This document shows, piece after piece, positions 38,973 through 48,144 of a stretch of 64,000 nt of DNA (position 1 is the first letter of the stretch; each line of letters begins with the position of its first letter). The notes beneath the pieces were generated by a model. It was not told the DNA's origin and did no database searches. It worked only from the letters and a program-made list of their open reading frames with translations. The stretch is taken from positions 60,201 to 124,200 of the forward strand of contig NZ_KB902238.1 in assembly GCF_000379425.1 (NCBI RefSeq), written 5' to 3'. The stretch comes from Corynebacterium lubricantis DSM 45231 (lineage in GTDB: Bacteria > Actinomycetota > Actinomycetes > Mycobacteriales > Mycobacteriaceae). Both the position numbers and the translations under genes were made by a program.

Positions 38973-40562
38973 TTAGCGGATCTCTCTGCGTTGCGCGCCG
39001 TATAGCCCGATTGCGATCAGCGCGAGCCCGGCTACCGTGAGTCCCACCGCAATGCCCCACTCCCCGTCACTCGGTGTCACGGGGTGACCCAGTGGCGAAA
39101 GGTCAATCGCCCACTCAGGCAGCTGGAGGATCTCGCCCAAGAGAGTCACCACAGCCGAGATAGCCAGTGGTGCCCATGCCCATGGTGTTGCACGTGGAAC
39201 ACAACCGACGATGGCCACCGCCGCTCCGACGAAGAAAATCGACGGCGCGAGCATGGACCAGGAGGCCTGGGCCAGCGACGTGTAATCGTCGCTAATTGTG
39301 CTCTCTTGCGTGGCCAGCCCGATCGCACCGGCACCGTGCATGATGGCCGTCAAGAGAATGACACTGAGCGTTGCGACGAGTGCTGCCGTGGCGAGCGGGA
39401 CCCAGCGTCGCATACCGGTGGAGCGCTGGAGGTCCACGGTGCGCGCCCTCTCTTCGCCGCGGTAGGTGGTGATTTGCTGGATGCCCGCCGCACCGATCAT
39501 GATCGCAACCATCTGGGCGATGTAGGCGATGAAGGCTTCGAGTGCTTCCGAGCCGCCGAGGAGGTCGCGGAAGATCTGGCCGGAGGAGTCGGACCGTCCC
39601 ATGAGGTCGACCATGTCGCCGGAGAGTGAAAGCAGGAACGCGGATGCAATGGCAACGACGAAGACCCATGCGATGAGGCTGCCTTTGGTAAGTATCCAAC
39701 GCAGATGGATCGGACCTCGAATATTCCTCGTGCGCCTTGATGTTGAGCGCTGCGGGAGGAATCCGGTGCCGTATTCCCTCCGTGATTCTGCGAGCCCGAT
39801 GAGGACGATTCCGGCGAGACAAGCGAGAGCTAGGATTCCCGCGCGTCCGAAATCATCCTCCGTGTAGGCACCGATCAGCTCGCGCCAACCCAATGGGGTG
39901 ATCCAGTTGAGCCACTCGATTTCCTCGGTGTCCGCGACGATGCGGACGATGTATGAGATGGCGACGGTCAGTAGCGCGGTGCGTCCCAGGGTCGCTCCGT
40001 CATTGACGAAGAGGAGTGCTGCCTGGGCAACGAGCATGGATCCCGTGATGGCGAGGAAAATGGTCAGACCGTAGGCAACCGCGCCCTCAGTGGTGAGTTC
40101 GTCGATATATGAGAGGAGGCCCCAGAGTATCAACGTGGATCCGGCTCCGATGACTGCGGCTGCAAGCAGTCCCGTCAGGGTTGCCGCTGCCCAAGGCGCG
40201 AGTGGTCGAATGCCGGTGGAGCGTTGCAGCTCGGCGAGTCCCGTGTACTCGCGCCGTCTATGGAGGTCGACGACGAGGAGTACGACCATGATGGAACCGA
40301 GTAGCCCGGTCCACATCGCCCCTTCCCAGGTGGTCATTTGCCCTACTGTTCCTGGAGCGTCGATAAGTCCGTAGAGCGCTCGGGTGCCCATGTTGCTTGA
40401 GAGGCCCTCCAACATGGGCTGGCGCAGCGAGAGCTCAGGATAATATTCGTAGTAGGCCCAGGGGAAGACAAGAGCGATGGCCAGAATGGGAATAATCCAA
40501 CCGAGGAGATAGCCTCGCTTGAGCCTGAGGTTGAGGCGTGTCAGGGTCAGGATGGATTTCAT
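38973..40562 (-). CDS. ABC-2-type exporter permease
   Basis: The 529-residue membrane protein has about twelve hydrophobic segments in two similar halves. Each half contains the internal repeat pattern LQRSTGIRPLAPWAAATL / LQRSTGMRRWVPLATAAL. This doubled layout is typical of permeases in the group annotated as exporters of polyketide antibiotics. It overlaps the ATPase gene by four bases (ATGA). Together with the ATPase and the MerR regulator it forms a three-gene operon. Drug or peptide export is inferred from the family and the regulator. Confidence 0.85.
   Translation of the reverse strand: MKSILTLTRLNLRLKRGYLLGWIIPILAIALVFPWAYYEYYPELSLRQPMLEGLSSNMGTRALYGLIDAPGTVGQMTTWEGAMWTGLLGSIMVVLLVVDLHRRREYTGLAELQRSTGIRPLAPWAAATLTGLLAAAVIGAGSTLILWGLLSYIDELTTEGAVAYGLTIFLAITGSMLVAQAALLFVNDGATLGRTALLTVAISYIVRIVADTEEIEWLNWITPLGWRELIGAYTEDDFGRAGILALACLAGIVLIGLAESRREYGTGFLPQRSTSRRTRNIRGPIHLRWILTKGSLIAWVFVVAIASAFLLSLSGDMVDLMGRSDSSGQIFRDLLGGSEALEAFIAYIAQMVAIMIGAAGIQQITTYRGEERARTVDLQRSTGMRRWVPLATAALVATLSVILLTAIMHGAGAIGLATQESTISDDYTSLAQASWSMLAPSIFFVGAAVAIVGCVPRATPWAWAPLAISAVVTLLGEILQLPEWAIDLSPLGHPVTPSDGEWGIAVGLTVAGLALIAIGLYGAQRREIR
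39186..39201. other. Degenerate parS-like sequence (14 of 16)
   Basis: TGTTGCACGTGGAACA differs from the parS consensus at two positions. It lies inside the permease gene. ParB binding is doubtful. Confidence 0.3.
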
Positions 40563-41443
40563 TTTGCCGCCTCGGTTTCGTAGTGGCGCATGAAAATTTC
40601 CTCGAGGCTTGACGGCTGCGTGGTGATGTCGGTGGCGTGGGCGTCGAGTAGCTTTTGCAACAGCGCGGGTACCTCATCGCGCTCGACGGTGAACGTGGTC
40701 AGCCCCGTCGCGTCGGTGACTCCCCCATCAATCAATGTTTCACGTGAAACACGTCCCGTGACGGTATGGGTGGAAAGGTGACGAATTTGGCTAATCGTTC
40801 CATGCTCCACCGCCCGGCCTTCTTTAATCACTGTGACGTAATTGCACAGTTTCTCTACCTCACTAAGAATGTGGCTAGAAAGTAGCACCGACACCCCATT
40901 CGCGTTCTCCCTCCGGATCTGTTCGACAAACTCGGCCTCCATGAGAGGATCGAGGCCGGCGGTCGGTTCGTCGAGAATGAGGACCTCGGCGCCGAAGGAC
41001 AACGCCGCAACAAGACTCACTTTGCGACGATTGCCCGTGGAATAGTCGCGCGTCTTCTTCGAGGGATCAAGCCCGAAGGCGTCGATGAGTTCAGCTTCCC
41101 TCTTTCGGTCGGTGGGAACCCCGCGCATTGACTCGAGAGTGCGGAGCACCTCGGCTCCCGTCAGCGTGGGCCAGAGCGACACATCGCCCGGGACATAACC
41201 GATGCGTTTGAGAATCTCGGGATTCTTCCGCGGATCCTTGCCTAAGACTCGTACCTCTCCGCTTGTCGGATGCAGTACTCCTAACAAGGTGCGGATAGCT
41301 GTTGACTTGCCCGACCCATTCGGCCCAAGGAACCCGTGGACTGATCCCTGCTCGACAGTGAGATCAAACTCGTCTAAGGCGCGAAAATCTCCGAACTTCT
41401 TCACCACGCTTCGGACCTCGAGGACGGGATTCACGGTTTCCAT
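40559..41443 (-). CDS. ABC transporter ATP-binding protein (exporter)
   Basis: The 294-residue ATPase powers the adjacent permease. Walker A is GPNGSGKST (about residue 40), the signature is YSTGNRRKVSLVAALS, and Walker B is VLILDEPTAGLDP. The signature starts with STGN rather than the usual SGGQ, as in the DrrA-type group. The ATG at 41443 has AGAAGGAG seven bases upstream and is chosen over longer frames that overlap the MerR gene. A perfect parS site encodes VSRET at residues 232-236. Confidence 0.93.
   Translation of the reverse strand: METVNPVLEVRSVVKKFGDFRALDEFDLTVEQGSVHGFLGPNGSGKSTAIRTLLGVLHPTSGEVRVLGKDPRKNPEILKRIGYVPGDVSLWPTLTGAEVLRTLESMRGVPTDRKREAELIDAFGLDPSKKTRDYSTGNRRKVSLVAALSFGAEVLILDEPTAGLDPLMEAEFVEQIRRENANGVSVLLSSHILSEVEKLCNYVTVIKEGRAVEHGTISQIRHLSTHTVTGRVSRETLIDGGVTDATGLTTFTVERDEVPALLQKLLDAHATDITTQPSSLEEIFMRHYETEAAK
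40736..40751. other. parS site 3 (perfect), inside the ABC ATPase gene
   Basis: TGTTTCACGTGAAACA is read on the minus strand as VSRET (residues 232-236), in the C-terminal part of the ATPase, outside the nucleotide-binding motifs. Confidence 0.95.
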
Positions 41444-42252
41444 GACAATTCTCCTTCTGTGGTTTCTTGTGAAACATTCGGGGCGATAGCGGTGTCGACA
41501 TAGGTGAGGAAGCGTCGGATAAAGAGTTGGTGGTTGGGATTCGGGTAGGCGGATTCCAACAGCAGCATGAGTCCTGGGATTCGCATCACGCGTGGCAGGG
41601 TGATGCTCCACTCCTCGGGCAGGAGACCCCAGTCCCCTTCCATAGCTTGGTCGTAGCGTAGGAGCGCATCGTCCACGGCCTGTTCTGCCTCGGAAGGTTC
41701 GAGTTCTGTGATGGATCCAAACCATGCATAGAGATCCAGCGTGGCCTCGAGGCGTTCTTCCGTTAGTTGGGCAAGCCAACGATTGAGGACATCCCTTACT
41801 CCCGGAATACGGCAGACAACTTCTGCTGCTCGCCGTTCCCGTTCGATTAAGGGAACCTGCGCTGGATCGACGCGCTCAAGGACTCGCGCGTAGAAATCGT
41901 CGAGAAGCGCGCTATGTTTCACGTGAAACTGCGGCCCTTCCATGCGATCTCGGACGGCGCGGAGTTGGGTTCGCTGCTTCTGAAGTTCGGCGATGCGGCG
42001 ATCGATGTCGGCTTCTGCGGCGGCGAGCTGTGTTTCGGTATCGGCGTCCTCGGCAAGGAGGATCTCGCCGATGGCGTGCAGCGACAGTCCAGACTCGGCG
42101 AGAGCTCGGATACGCACCACACGCACGGCGTGATCGAGCCCGTAGCGACGCACGCCTGGGTTGTCGGGCACCGGAACGAGCCCGACATGGTGGTAGTGAC
42201 GGATAGCGCGAACCGTGGTCCCGGTCAGGTCCGCGAGTTCTTTGACTTTCAT
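41431..42252 (-). CDS. MerR-family transcriptional regulator
   Basis: The 273-residue protein starts with a MerR winged helix (MKVKELADLTGTTVRAIRHY, then GLVPVPDNPGVRRYGLDH). A coiled-coil region follows (about residues 75-105, AAAEADIDRRIAELQKQRTQLRAV). The roughly 160-residue C-terminal domain is probably the effector-binding part. The ATG at 42252 is chosen; a GTG three codons earlier is possible. It overlaps the ATPase gene by 13 bases. The promoter carries a 19-bp inverted repeat of MerR type, so it likely activates its own exporter operon when a drug-like effector binds. A near-perfect parS encodes FHVKH at residues 109-113. Confidence 0.88.
   Translation of the reverse strand: MKVKELADLTGTTVRAIRHYHHVGLVPVPDNPGVRRYGLDHAVRVVRIRALAESGLSLHAIGEILLAEDADTETQLAAAEADIDRRIAELQKQRTQLRAVRDRMEGPQFHVKHSALLDDFYARVLERVDPAQVPLIERERRAAEVVCRIPGVRDVLNRWLAQLTEERLEATLDLYAWFGSITELEPSEAEQAVDDALLRYDQAMEGDWGLLPEEWSITLPRVMRIPGLMLLLESAYPNPNHQLFIRRFLTYVDTAIAPNVSQETTEGELSWKP
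41915..41930. other. parS site 4 (one mismatch), inside the MerR gene
   Basis: TGTTTCACGTGAAACT matches the parS consensus except for the final base. It is read on the minus strand as FHVKH (residues 109-113). Confidence 0.75.
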
Positions 42253-42267
42253 ACTTCCCACCCAACT

Positions 42268-42290
42268 CTGTGACGTAGCGTCACAGTCAA
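42268..42290 (-). promoter_or_regulatory. MerR-type operator/promoter
   Basis: CTGTGACG-TAG-CGTCACAG (42268-42286) is a perfect inverted repeat. On the minus strand it directly follows a -35 box TTGACT (42290-42285), as in MerR promoters where the regulator sits in an overlong spacer. The MerR gene starts 16 bases downstream. Confidence 0.7.
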
Positions 42291-42304
42291 GTTTAGTGGG
42301 AAAG

Positions 42305-42856
42305 CTAGCCCAAAGAAGCCTTAAACGTATCCAATGTGGCCTTCCAGTGGGCCTTCATGTCGTCGCGCGCTTCCGATGATGGCAGCTTCTCGTGCTGCAC
42401 TGCAAACCGGGTCTTCGCCACCCCTTTCGCGGATGCGTCGTTGCACATGACAACGACCTTCGTGCCGTCGACCAGGTCGGCGCGCCAGTAGCGCCATTTT
42501 TCGCTTTCGCTTGTCGACGATTCCCCGTCGACTGCAGCAGGCAGAGCGCCTTCGGCGCTCGCCATAAATTCCGTGAACCTGGCGAACACGTCAGTCCACT
42601 CCCCCGGCATGGTCTTTGTGGCGTTTGCCGAGAACTTTCCGGAGTCCCGTTGGCCTACCTCGCGGCGCCCGATCTCGCGCTCAATGTCCACTGCAATACT
42701 CTGAGCCCACCAACCGCTGGCGCCATAATCTTCGGCCAAGGTGGCCATCTGCTTGTGGCTGAGTTCGTTGAGATCCTTGTTGCCGTTTTCGTGGTTGCGG
42801 AGGAAGTCCATCCATTCCGGGATGGTGCGACCCGTCGCCTTCTCGAACTTGTCCAT
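42305..42856 (-). CDS. DUF4287-domain protein with SRPBCC-like C-terminus
   Basis: The 183-residue protein has an N-terminal DUF4287 domain (about residues 1-65: EKATGRTIPEWMDFLRN, HKQMATLAEDYGASGWWAQS). The C-terminal half resembles SRPBCC/AHSA1-type proteins (KWRYWRADLVDGTKVVV, RFAVQHEKLPSSEARDDMK, HWKATLDTFKASLG). The function is unknown. It lies just downstream of the trp operon on the same strand, after the parS-containing terminator, and upstream of the MerR exporter operon. Confidence 0.75.
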   Translation of the reverse strand: MDKFEKATGRTIPEWMDFLRNHENGNKDLNELSHKQMATLAEDYGASGWWAQSIAVDIEREIGRREVGQRDSGKFSANATKTMPGEWTDVFARFTEFMASAEGALPAAVDGESSTSESEKWRYWRADLVDGTKVVVMCNDASAKGVAKTRFAVQHEKLPSSEARDDMKAHWKATLDTFKASLG

Positions 42857-42871
42857 GGATCCGATTGTGCC

Positions 42872-42914
42872 AAAAGAAGACCCACTCCATGTTTCACGTG
42901 AAACATGGAGCGGG
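42872..42914 (-). terminator. Terminator after trpA, with parS as its stem core
   Basis: A 34-base palindrome (42881-42914, one mismatched pair) has the parS sequence at its centre and extends ten bases on each side. On the minus strand it is followed by TCTTCTTTTGG, a T-rich tract, and it starts 27 bases after the trpA stop. It therefore looks like the intrinsic terminator of the trp operon. Confidence 0.7.
42890..42905. other. parS site 5 (perfect), intergenic
   Basis: TGTTTCACGTGAAACA forms the centre of the palindromic terminator after trpA and lies 33 bases before the DUF4287 gene start. Confidence 0.95.
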
Positions 42915-42940
42915 TAGGAAAATCGTCGTAAAGCGAAATG

Positions 42941-43783
42941 CTACTTCTTCGTGGCTGCCTTCATCGCGGAAATGAACTCGGTGAGTTCCTTCTTTAGGCC
43001 GTCCATGTCGGTGACGCGGCCCGGGTTCGGGTGCTCGCCCTCGACGTACTTGTCGATGATCTTGGCCACTGCGGAACCGGAGATGGCACCGGTGGCGCCG
43101 GCGGCAATGGCGTCGGCGACGTGCTGGGGGTTGGAGATCCCGAAGCCCAGCAGGATCGGGGCGCCGCCGTAGGACTTCACGTTGTCCACGACATCCTTGA
43201 GGCCGGTGGTGTCCGACTCCTTTTCGGTGCCGGTCACGCCGTCGCGGGAGACGGCGTAGATGTAGCCCTTGGAGCGGGCAGCGACACCTTCGAGCGTCTC
43301 TTTGGAGGCCTGGGCGGGAGCGATGAAGATCGGGTCAACGCCATTGGCCTCGGCAGCGTCGGCGAAAGGCTTGCCCTCGCGGACGGGAACGTCGGGAAGC
43401 AGGATCGAGTCGGCGCCCGCCTCGTGGAACTCCTTGTAGAAGTTGTCCAGGCCGCGGACGAAAGGAACGTTGGAGTAGATCAGCATGCCGATCGGCAGGT
43501 CGGTGTAAGCCTCACGAATTTGGCGCACCTGATCGATGACCATGTTCACCGTCGCTCCCCCATCAAGGGCGCGCACGTGCGACTTCTGGATCGTCGGGCC
43601 ATCGGCGATGGGATCGGAGAACGGCACGCCAAGCTCAAGCGCGTCGGCGCCGGCCTCGACGATGGTCTTGATGATCTCGACGGCATCTGCCGGGGTGGGA
43701 TCAGAGAGCATCAGGAAGGGAACGAAGGCGCCCTCATTCTTGGCCTCGAGGTCTGCGAAGGCCTTCTCGTAACGAGTAGTCAT
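42941..43783 (-). CDS. trpA: Tryptophan synthase alpha subunit
   Basis: The 280-residue TIM barrel splits indole-3-glycerol phosphate into indole and glyceraldehyde-3-phosphate. The catalytic acids are Glu50 and Asp61 in LELGVPFSDPIADGP. The phosphate-binding loop is GFGISNPQHV followed by GAISGSAVAK. It is the last gene of the trp operon and starts three bases after the trpB stop. Confidence 0.97.
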   Translation of the reverse strand: MTTRYEKAFADLEAKNEGAFVPFLMLSDPTPADAVEIIKTIVEAGADALELGVPFSDPIADGPTIQKSHVRALDGGATVNMVIDQVRQIREAYTDLPIGMLIYSNVPFVRGLDNFYKEFHEAGADSILLPDVPVREGKPFADAAEANGVDPIFIAPAQASKETLEGVAARSKGYIYAVSRDGVTGTEKESDTTGLKDVVDNVKSYGGAPILLGFGISNPQHVADAIAAGATGAISGSAVAKIIDKYVEGEHPNPGRVTDMDGLKKELTEFISAMKAATKK

Positions 43784-43786
43784 GGC

Positions 43787-45028
43787 TTAGTCCTCCTTCA
43801 GGACGTAGTCGGGGTGCTCGTCGAGAGTGCGACGGACGTGGTCGATGTCTTTGTCGCCGCGGCCCGAGAGGGAAACGAGGATGTTGATGTCTTCACCCTT
43901 GGCCTCAGCCTCTTCAGCGCGCTTCAAAGCGTAGGCAAAGGCGTGGGAGGACTCCAGTGCCGGAATGATGCCCTCGTGGCGTGAGAGGAGCTGGAAGGCC
44001 TGCAGGGCCTCCTTGTCGGTGACGGGCACGTACTGCGCGCGACCGGTCTTGGCCAGGTGCGCGTGCTGCGGCCCCACGGCCGGGTAGTCCAGTCCGGCCG
44101 AGATGGAGTAGGACTCCTCGATCTGGCCGTCCGGATTGCGCATGAGGTAGGACTTGGTGCCGTGCAGAATGCCAATGTTGCCCTCGGCGATGGCGGCGCC
44201 GTGCTTGCCGGACTCCATGCCCTCGCCGCCAGGTTCGGTGCCCACGAGTTCGACTCCCTCGTCGTCAATGAAGTCGGAGAAGATGCCGATCGCGTTGGAG
44301 CCGCCACCCACGGAGGCGACTACAACGTCGGGCAGTCCGCCGGTGCGCTCGAGCATCTGGGCCTTAGCTTCCTCGGCGATGACGCGGTGGAAGTCGCGCA
44401 CGATGGTTGGGAATGGGTGCGGGCCGGCCGCGGTGCCAAGGAGGTAATGGGAGTCGTGGAAGGTGGCGGTCCAGTCGCGCAGGGCTTCGTTCACGGCGTC
44501 TTTGAGGGTGCCGGAACCGGAATCAACGCCGATGACCTTCGCGCCCATCAGCTCCATGCGGTAGACGTTCGGCTGCTGGCGGGCGATGTCCTTCGCGCCC
44601 ATGTAAATCACGCATTCTAGGTCGAGCAACGCACAGACGAGAGCGGTGGCGGTGCCGTGCTGGCCCGCTCCGGTCTCGGCGATGATGCGCGTCTTGCCCA
44701 TCTTCTTCGCCAGCAGCGCCTGTCCGATCACCTGGTTGGTCTTGTGCGCACCGCCGTGCACAAGGTCCTCGCGCTTGAGGAAGATGCGGGCGTGCTTCTT
44801 GCCCTGTGGCAGGTTGCGGCACTCGGTCAGAGGAGTTGGGCGCCCAAGGTAGTCGCGCAAGATCGTGCGGTACTCGTCCATGAACTCGGGATCATTCCAC
44901 GCGTCGACGAACGCTCGCTCCAGCTGGTCGAGTGCAGGCATGAGGGATTCGGGGACGAACTGCCCGCCGAATTCACCGAAATAGGCCGGCAGAATGGTGC
45001 TGCCACCGCTGCGGGATTCTTCTGTCAT
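43787..45028 (-). CDS. trpB: Tryptophan synthase beta subunit
   Basis: The 413-residue PLP enzyme joins indole and serine to form tryptophan. The PLP lysine lies in HGGAHKTNQ near residue 93, and the phosphate loop is [10 protein letters not shown] near residue 240. The N-terminus ([16 protein letters not shown]) matches the family. The ATG at 45028 is chosen because the preceding in-frame residues belong to the trpCF end region. It is between trpCF and trpA. Confidence 0.97.
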   Translation of the reverse strand: MTEESRSGGSTILPAYFGEFGGQFVPESLMPALDQLERAFVDAWNDPEFMDEYRTILRDYLGRPTPLTECRNLPQGKKHARIFLKREDLVHGGAHKTNQVIGQALLAKKMGKTRIIAETGAGQHGTATALVCALLDLECVIYMGAKDIARQQPNVYRMELMGAKVIGVDSGSGTLKDAVNEALRDWTATFHDSHYLLGTAAGPHPFPTIVRDFHRVIAEEAKAQMLERTGGLPDVVVASVGGGSNAIGIFSDFIDDEGVELVGTEPGGEGMESGKHGAAIAEGNIGILHGTKSYLMRNPDGQIEESYSISAGLDYPAVGPQHAHLAKTGRAQYVPVTDKEALQAFQLLSRHEGIIPALESSHAFAYALKRAEEAEAKGEDINILVSLSGRGDKDIDHVRRTLDEHPDYVLKED

Positions 45029-45059
45029 TTCGTGTCTCTCTTCTTCGTTTCTGATTCGA

Positions 45060-46481
45060 CTAGTTGGAAAAGCCGCGGATGATTTCGAATGCCCGCAGAA
45101 TTGCTCCCGCGTCCTTGTGCTTCGCCCAGACTCCTGCGTCCGCGCCGTACTCAAGACCGGAATTCATGTCCAAGCCAAGGGTACCCACGCGCAGGGCGTC
45201 TTCGAGGTTGTTGAGGTTTAATCCGCCAGCCAGCAGCGCATTCGACTTCACGGTCTCAGGCACGGTGGACCAATCAAACGGTTGCCCGCTGCCGCCCTGG
45301 CGTCCATCGAGGACAAGGCGATCGACCTTATCGACGAGTGCCTCCGCCACTGCGGGACCCTCAGCCTCCGTCATGGCAAGAGCGCGCCAGACCTCTACCC
45401 CAGCGCCGACTTCCGCACGCGCCTTATCGACGAGTTCCAGCTCGGCTTCGATGGAGCCCTGATATGGGGCGTGAACCTGGATGGCATGGATGCCGTCCTG
45501 GATCAGCGTGGCCCAGCCCTCGGTGCGTGTTGTTACCGCGACGTACTTCAGGCCTGGCTCGTGGGCGATGATTTCTGCCGATGTTTCACGTGAAACATAG
45601 CGTGGACTGTTCTCCTCAAAGATCAGTCCGCCGTAGACAGCACCCGCGGCCTTCGCCGTCTGGGCCGCTGACCAATCGGTAAGGCCACAAACCTTGTTCG
45701 GGCCGTAAACCAGCTCGCGCGCGGCGGCGTCGATGTCCGGCTTACTTGTGAGCTGAGATCCCACCAGGAAGGCATTGGAGTGCCCGCCGAGCTCGCGGAC
45801 GGTCTGGGAGTTGCGGATGCCCGACTCGGAGACCACTACTGCGTCCTCCGGAAGCAGTTTCACAAGTCGTGCTGAGCGCTCCAGGTCGATGCTGAGGTCG
45901 TGGAGGTTGCGGTGGTTCACGCCGAAGATCTTGGCGCCGAGGCGGATTGCGCGCTCGACTTCCTCTTCGTCGATGACTTCGGTGAGCACGTCGAGGCCAA
46001 GACGCGCGGCCTCGGCGGAGAGGGCGGCGTACTGTTCGTCGTCAAGCACGGAGAGCATGAGCAGGATCGCGTCGGCGCCGAAGTAGCGCGCGGCGTGGAT
46101 CTGCACCGGGTCGATGATGAAGTCTTTGCACAACACCGGCAGGTGCGTCTCGGCAGAGACGGTGGCGAGGTGGTTGTAGTCGCCACCGAACTTATCCGGC
46201 TCGCAGAGCACCGAGATGCCGGAGGCGTAGCGCGAGTAAATGCGTGCGATCTGACCCGGCTCGTAGTGCTCGCGGATCAGGCCCAGCGAAGGAGAGGAGG
46301 ACTTGCACTCCATGATGAAGTTGTTCGCTCCCCTGCCGCCGCGCGCCAGCGAGTCGTACAACGAGCGCTCGGAGACCGGAAGGGTTGCTGGATCAACGTG
46401 GGAGATGCGTGCCTTAATTTCGTCAAGGTGACGTTTTCGGCCTTCAACAATACCCTCAAGGACGGTAGGTAATTTAGTCAC
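45060..46481 (-). CDS. trpCF: Bifunctional indole-3-glycerol phosphate synthase / phosphoribosylanthranilate isomerase
   Basis: The 473-residue protein fuses TrpC (about residues 1-255; [41 protein letters not shown]) and TrpF (about 256-473; [40 protein letters not shown]). It catalyses two successive steps of tryptophan synthesis. Such fusions are typical of corynebacteria and enterobacteria. It overlaps trpD by eight bases. A perfect parS site encodes VSRET at residues 296-300, at the start of a TrpF surface helix. Confidence 0.96.
   Translation of the reverse strand: MTKLPTVLEGIVEGRKRHLDEIKARISHVDPATLPVSERSLYDSLARGGRGANNFIMECKSSSPSLGLIREHYEPGQIARIYSRYASGISVLCEPDKFGGDYNHLATVSAETHLPVLCKDFIIDPVQIHAARYFGADAILLMLSVLDDEQYAALSAEAARLGLDVLTEVIDEEEVERAIRLGAKIFGVNHRNLHDLSIDLERSARLVKLLPEDAVVVSESGIRNSQTVRELGGHSNAFLVGSQLTSKPDIDAAARELVYGPNKVCGLTDWSAAQTAKAAGAVYGGLIFEENSPRYVSRETSAEIIAHEPGLKYVAVTTRTEGWATLIQDGIHAIQVHAPYQGSIEAELELVDKARAEVGAGVEVWRALAMTEAEGPAVAEALVDKVDRLVLDGRQGGSGQPFDWSTVPETVKSNALLAGGLNLNNLEDALRVGTLGLDMNSGLEYGADAGVWAKHKDAGAILRAFEIIRGFSN
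45582..45597. other. parS site 6 (perfect), inside trpCF
   Basis: TGTTTCACGTGAAACA is read on the minus strand as VSRET (residues 296-300), following SPRY in the TrpF half. Confidence 0.95.
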
Positions 46482-47502
46482 TGTAATCGGTCCCCTCGTG
46501 CTCTGCTAACCAGTTCTCTACGGTGTGCTCGGCAAGCAACGTCTTCGCCTGCTCCACGCCTTCCTTGATTGTGTCGGCCTTGCCGTAGAGGTAGAACATT
46601 GCACCGGTGGATGCCGCGATTGCATCCGTGTGTGCCTGTGGGCCGGTGCCCGCGAAGGTGGCGCGCATGGCGGTCGCGTTCTCCACACCGTCGCCGCCGC
46701 GCAGGTCCTCCAGGGAGTGCTGCTGGATTCCGATGTCGGCAGGCATGAAGGAGTACTTCTCAATGTTGCCGTCGCGGTCGAGCTCCCAGACGGTGGTCTC
46801 GCCGTGAACAGCAATCTCGTCGGTACCTGCGCCATGTACCACGAGCGCGCGGCCGCGCCCGAGCTCGCGCATGGTCTCGGCGATCATCTGGCCCTGAGCC
46901 GGGTTGGCAATGCCCATGATCTGGTACTCAGGTCGCGCTGGGGAAAGCAGTGGGCCCATCGTGTTGAAGAGCGTGGACACACCAAGCGCCTTACGCACCG
47001 GCTGCACGTGCGCAATTGCGGGATTGTAGGCCGGAGCGAAGAGGAAGGTGAAGTTGGAGGCCTCGAACTGGCGCACCGCGCGCTCAGGATCGAGATCCAG
47101 CGGAATGTTCAGCGCCTCGAGCACGTCGGCGGAGCCGGACTTGGAGGAGACGGAACGGTTGCCGCACTTGATCATCTTCACGCCGCCGGCGGAGGCCGTG
47201 AGCGATGCCGCGGTGGTGATGTTGATGGTGTTTGCGCCGTCGCCGCCGGTGCCAGCGGTGTCCATGAGGCCCTCGCCGGTGATTGGGAAAGGACGTCCGG
47301 CTGCCAGGAAGGCCTTGGAGGCGCCGGCGATGTCCTCGAAGGTCTCGCCCCGTGTGCGGATGGTGGCCAGAAGAGCGGCGATGTGGATATCGTCGTAGTC
47401 ACCGATGGTTAGCGGAGTAAACGCCTCGATGGCTTCCTCGAGGGAGGGGTGCTTGTTGTCTAGGAATCGCTTCAGAATCTCGAGCGACTTATCGCTTGCC
47501 AT
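46474..47502 (-). CDS. trpD: Anthranilate phosphoribosyltransferase
   Basis: The 342-residue enzyme attaches phosphoribose to anthranilate. The PRPP loop DTAGTGGDGANTINITTA is near residue 80, and KCGNRSVSSKSGSADVLEAL follows at about 112. The usual ending GNRAVSS reads GNRSVSS. It overlaps trpCF by eight bases and follows trpG by six. Confidence 0.96.
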   Translation of the reverse strand: MASDKSLEILKRFLDNKHPSLEEAIEAFTPLTIGDYDDIHIAALLATIRTRGETFEDIAGASKAFLAAGRPFPITGEGLMDTAGTGGDGANTINITTAASLTASAGGVKMIKCGNRSVSSKSGSADVLEALNIPLDLDPERAVRQFEASNFTFLFAPAYNPAIAHVQPVRKALGVSTLFNTMGPLLSPARPEYQIMGIANPAQGQMIAETMRELGRGRALVVHGAGTDEIAVHGETTVWELDRDGNIEKYSFMPADIGIQQHSLEDLRGGDGVENATAMRATFAGTGPQAHTDAIAASTGAMFYLYGKADTIKEGVEQAKTLLAEHTVENWLAEHEGTDYSD

Positions 47503-47508
47503 GTTAGG

Positions 47509-48144
47509 TTAGCCTTTCCTGGAGAGTGTCAATAATGTGTCTACGCAACGATTGAGAATTACAGGCCCTTTCGGAGTCAGGATCGACTCCGGGTGAAACT
47601 GCAGGCCAATGGCCATTTTATCCGCCGACTCGGCAGCCATGACGATCGGGCCAATGGTCGAATCGGTTGTGGCCAGGGCGACCATGCCTTCCGGGGCCTG
47701 CGTGGTGCCCAGGGAGTGATAGCGGGCGACGGGAACGATGCGGCCGACGTGTTCGGGGAACTCGGGAGCCGCGTCGACCGCGAGGCCAGCGAAGACGGGA
47801 TGGGCCACACCCTCGTCGCTAAGCATCATGGCCTCGGACGTACCGTGGACCGGGCCGCACGGCTCGACCGTGCCACCGAAATGCTCGATGAGGGCCTGGA
47901 AGCCGAGGCAGATGCCGAGGATGGGGATGCCGCGCTCGAAGGCGGCGGGGATCAGCTCCATCATCACACCGGCTTCGGCTGGGTAGCCGGGGCCCGGCGA
48001 GAGGATGATCAGCGAGGGGTTTTCGGCCAGGACCTGCTCGACGGGCACGGTGTTGCGGAAGACGATGTAGTCGTAGCCGTGGAGCGCGTCGACGAGGTTG
48101 TAAACGAAAGAATCCTGGTTGTCGAGAAGAACGATCTTGCTCAT
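47509..48144 (-). CDS. trpG: Anthranilate synthase glutamine amidotransferase subunit
   Basis: The 211-residue class I amidotransferase supplies ammonia to TrpE. The oxyanion loop is LSPGPGYP, the catalytic Cys is in GICLGFQAL, and the His-Glu pair is in LQFHPESI. The ATG overlaps the trpE stop by four bases, so synthesis is coupled to TrpE. Confidence 0.96.
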   Translation of the reverse strand: MSKIVLLDNQDSFVYNLVDALHGYDYIVFRNTVPVEQVLAENPSLIILSPGPGYPAEAGVMMELIPAAFERGIPILGICLGFQALIEHFGGTVEPCGPVHGTSEAMMLSDEGVAHPVFAGLAVDAAPEFPEHVGRIVPVARYHSLGTTQAPEGMVALATTDSTIGPIVMAAESADKMAIGLQFHPESILTPKGPVILNRCVDTLLTLSRKG

